Positions 63,138 to 64,000 of a DNA stretch of 64,000 nt are shown here, piece by piece. The stretch spans positions 310,001-374,000 of the forward strand of contig NZ_PHSO01000005.1 of assembly GCF_002870965.1 (NCBI RefSeq). The letters are read 5' to 3'. Position 1 is the first letter of the stretch; every line of letters starts with the position of its first letter. Made by a program: the position numbers and the translations under genes. Source of the DNA: Tsuneonella flava. GTDB lineage: Bacteria; Pseudomonadota; Alphaproteobacteria; Sphingomonadales; Sphingomonadaceae. The notes under the pieces were generated by a model. It saw only the letters and a program-made list of their open reading frames with translations. It was not told the origin of the DNA and made no database searches.

Positions 63138-64000
63138 TCAGTGGCGTGTCGCCGGATGCGCGCCCGGCCCCTGCGGTTCGCCGACTTCGTTCTGACCCAG
63201 CAGATCGTCTGCCGGATCGCCATCGGTCAGCGTGTCGAGGTGCATCAGCTTCCTGATCAGCGGGCTGACGAGCAGCACCAGAACGCCGATGCCCATCGCA
63301 TACCAGCCAACGGTGGTATAAACGCTGAGCACCAGTTCCTTGCCAGCTTCCGCCCCTTCCAGCCCTTCGCCACCTGCGGCGGACGAAATAAGCCCCGCCG
63401 CGAAGTTGCCGGTGGCCGATGCGAAGAACCACACGCCCATGATCAGCGATGCCATATGCGCCGGTGCCAGACGGTTCATTGCCGAAAGGCCGACCGGGCT
63501 GAGGCACAGTTCGCCAGTGGTGTGCAGCAGATAGATCAGGAAGATGAAGACCACCGGCACCGCGGCATCCATCCCGGCGGACTGTGCGCCCCATACCAGC
63601 ACGAGGAAGCCGAGGCCGACCTGAATCACGCCCAGTCCGAATTTAAACGGAGCCGACGGTTCCATGCCTTTCCGGCCCAGAGCGGTCCACAAAAACGCGA
63701 ACACGGGGGCCAGCAGGAAGATGTAGGCCGCGTTCAGCGACTGGAACATCGAAGCGGGCATTTCCCAGCCGAAGAAGTTGCGATCGACCTGCCGGTCGGT
63801 GAACAGGCTCAGCGAATTGCCGGCCTGTTCGAACAGCGCCCAGAACACGATCGACACCAGAATCAGGAACATCGCGGCAAAGATGCGATCCCGGTCTTCC
63901 GAAGGCAGTTTGATGACTGCGGTGCCGATGACATAAGCGACCAGCAGGCCGCCGAATACGCCGAGGAATACGCCGACCACGCTCTGATTCTGGACCATCC
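63138..64000 (-). CDS. POT/PTR family peptide transporter, C-terminal part (cut by window edge)
   Basis: At least 287 codons are visible; the frame continues past base 64000, so the N-terminal half is outside. POT hallmarks: FWALFEQAGNSL, SLFTDRQVDR in the middle and GELCLSPVGLSAMNRLAP (the family signature of the central cytoplasmic region), followed by about six further helices and a charged tail. Such proton-coupled transporters import di- and tripeptides. It lies 74 bp upstream of the amidohydrolase pair on the same strand, a conserved pairing in sphingomonads that suggests peptide or dipeptide scavenging. An ATG at 63996-63998 is internal, not the true start. Confidence 0.9.
   Translation of the reverse strand, partial: MVQNQSVVGVFLGVFGGLLVAYVIGTAVIKLPSEDRDRIFAAMFLILVSIVFWALFEQAGNSLSLFTDRQVDRNFFGWEMPASMFQSLNAAYIFLLAPVFAFLWTALGRKGMEPSAPFKFGLGVIQVGLGFLVLVWGAQSAGMDAAVPVVFIFLIYLLHTTGELCLSPVGLSAMNRLAPAHMASLIMGVWFFASATGNFAAGLISSAAGGEGLEGAEAGKELVLSVYTTVGWYAMGIGVLVLLVSPLIRKLMHLDTLTDGDPADDLLGQNEVGEPQGPGAHPATRH

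Overview
The window is GC-rich, densely coded chromosomal DNA from an alphaproteobacterium, most likely a member of the Sphingomonadales (Novosphingobium/Erythrobacter-like). The reasons are the TonB-dependent receptor and GH genes arranged around a LacI regulator, the rpe/heparinase-like/purH neighbourhood, an Aur1-like PAP2 protein, and dispersed intergenic repeats of the CGTCATTGCGAGGAGCC type. No rRNA, tRNA or CRISPR array is visible. Species assignment is inference.

Region 1 (1-9.6 kb) is the right part of a plant-polysaccharide cluster that continues off the left edge. It holds two GH28 pectinase-type genes (one cut by the edge), a GH2 enzyme, a beta-helix protein resembling GH141, a DUF5060/DUF4038 putative glycosidase resembling the apiosidase group, an aldo/keto reductase resembling L-fucose 1-dehydrogenases, and an SDR resembling 2-keto-3-deoxy-fuconate dehydrogenases. 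Together they suggest side-chain removal from a fucose-containing pectin, possibly rhamnogalacturonan II, followed by oxidative deoxysugar catabolism.

Region 2 (9.7-23.3 kb) is a second glycan locus: a GH3 beta-glucosidase divergent from a TonB-dependent receptor, then a GH144 (beta-1,2-glucanase family) lipoprotein, an endonuclease/exonuclease/phosphatase lipoprotein, an esterase-like lipoprotein, a LacI repressor, an MFS transporter and a GH97 alpha-glucosidase. Three near-identical 14-bp palindromes (TGTAACCGGTTACA type) sit in front of the GH3/receptor, esterase and MFS/GH97 units, so the locus looks like one LacI regulon.

Region 3 (23.3-37.9 kb) is an acetate/propionate uptake and activation locus: a CNB-CBS-DUF294 protein, a DnaQ-like exonuclease, a DUF4212 subunit with its sodium/solute symporter, a CrbS-type transporter-histidine kinase, the CrbR response regulator, acetyl-CoA synthetase, a DcaP-like porin and propionyl-CoA synthetase.

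Region 4 (38-51 kb) is mainly housekeeping: a BaiN-type flavoprotein, a DEAD-box helicase, an M20 amidohydrolase, rpe, a heparinase II/III-like protein, purH, a small membrane protein coupled to an msrA interrupted by an in-frame amber codon, a Fur/Zur-type regulator, a GNAT acetyltransferase and dxs.

Region 5 (51-64 kb) holds a metallopeptidase and an Aur1-like PAP2 gene bracketed by two repeat cassettes (A-B-A) in opposite orientation, an ABC-F ATPase, a small protein coupled to a JmjC ribosomal oxygenase, a pseudouridine synthase, NnrU, an FKBP isomerase, two translationally coupled amidohydrolases (one lacking the metal-binding His-x-His), and a POT peptide transporter cut by the right edge.
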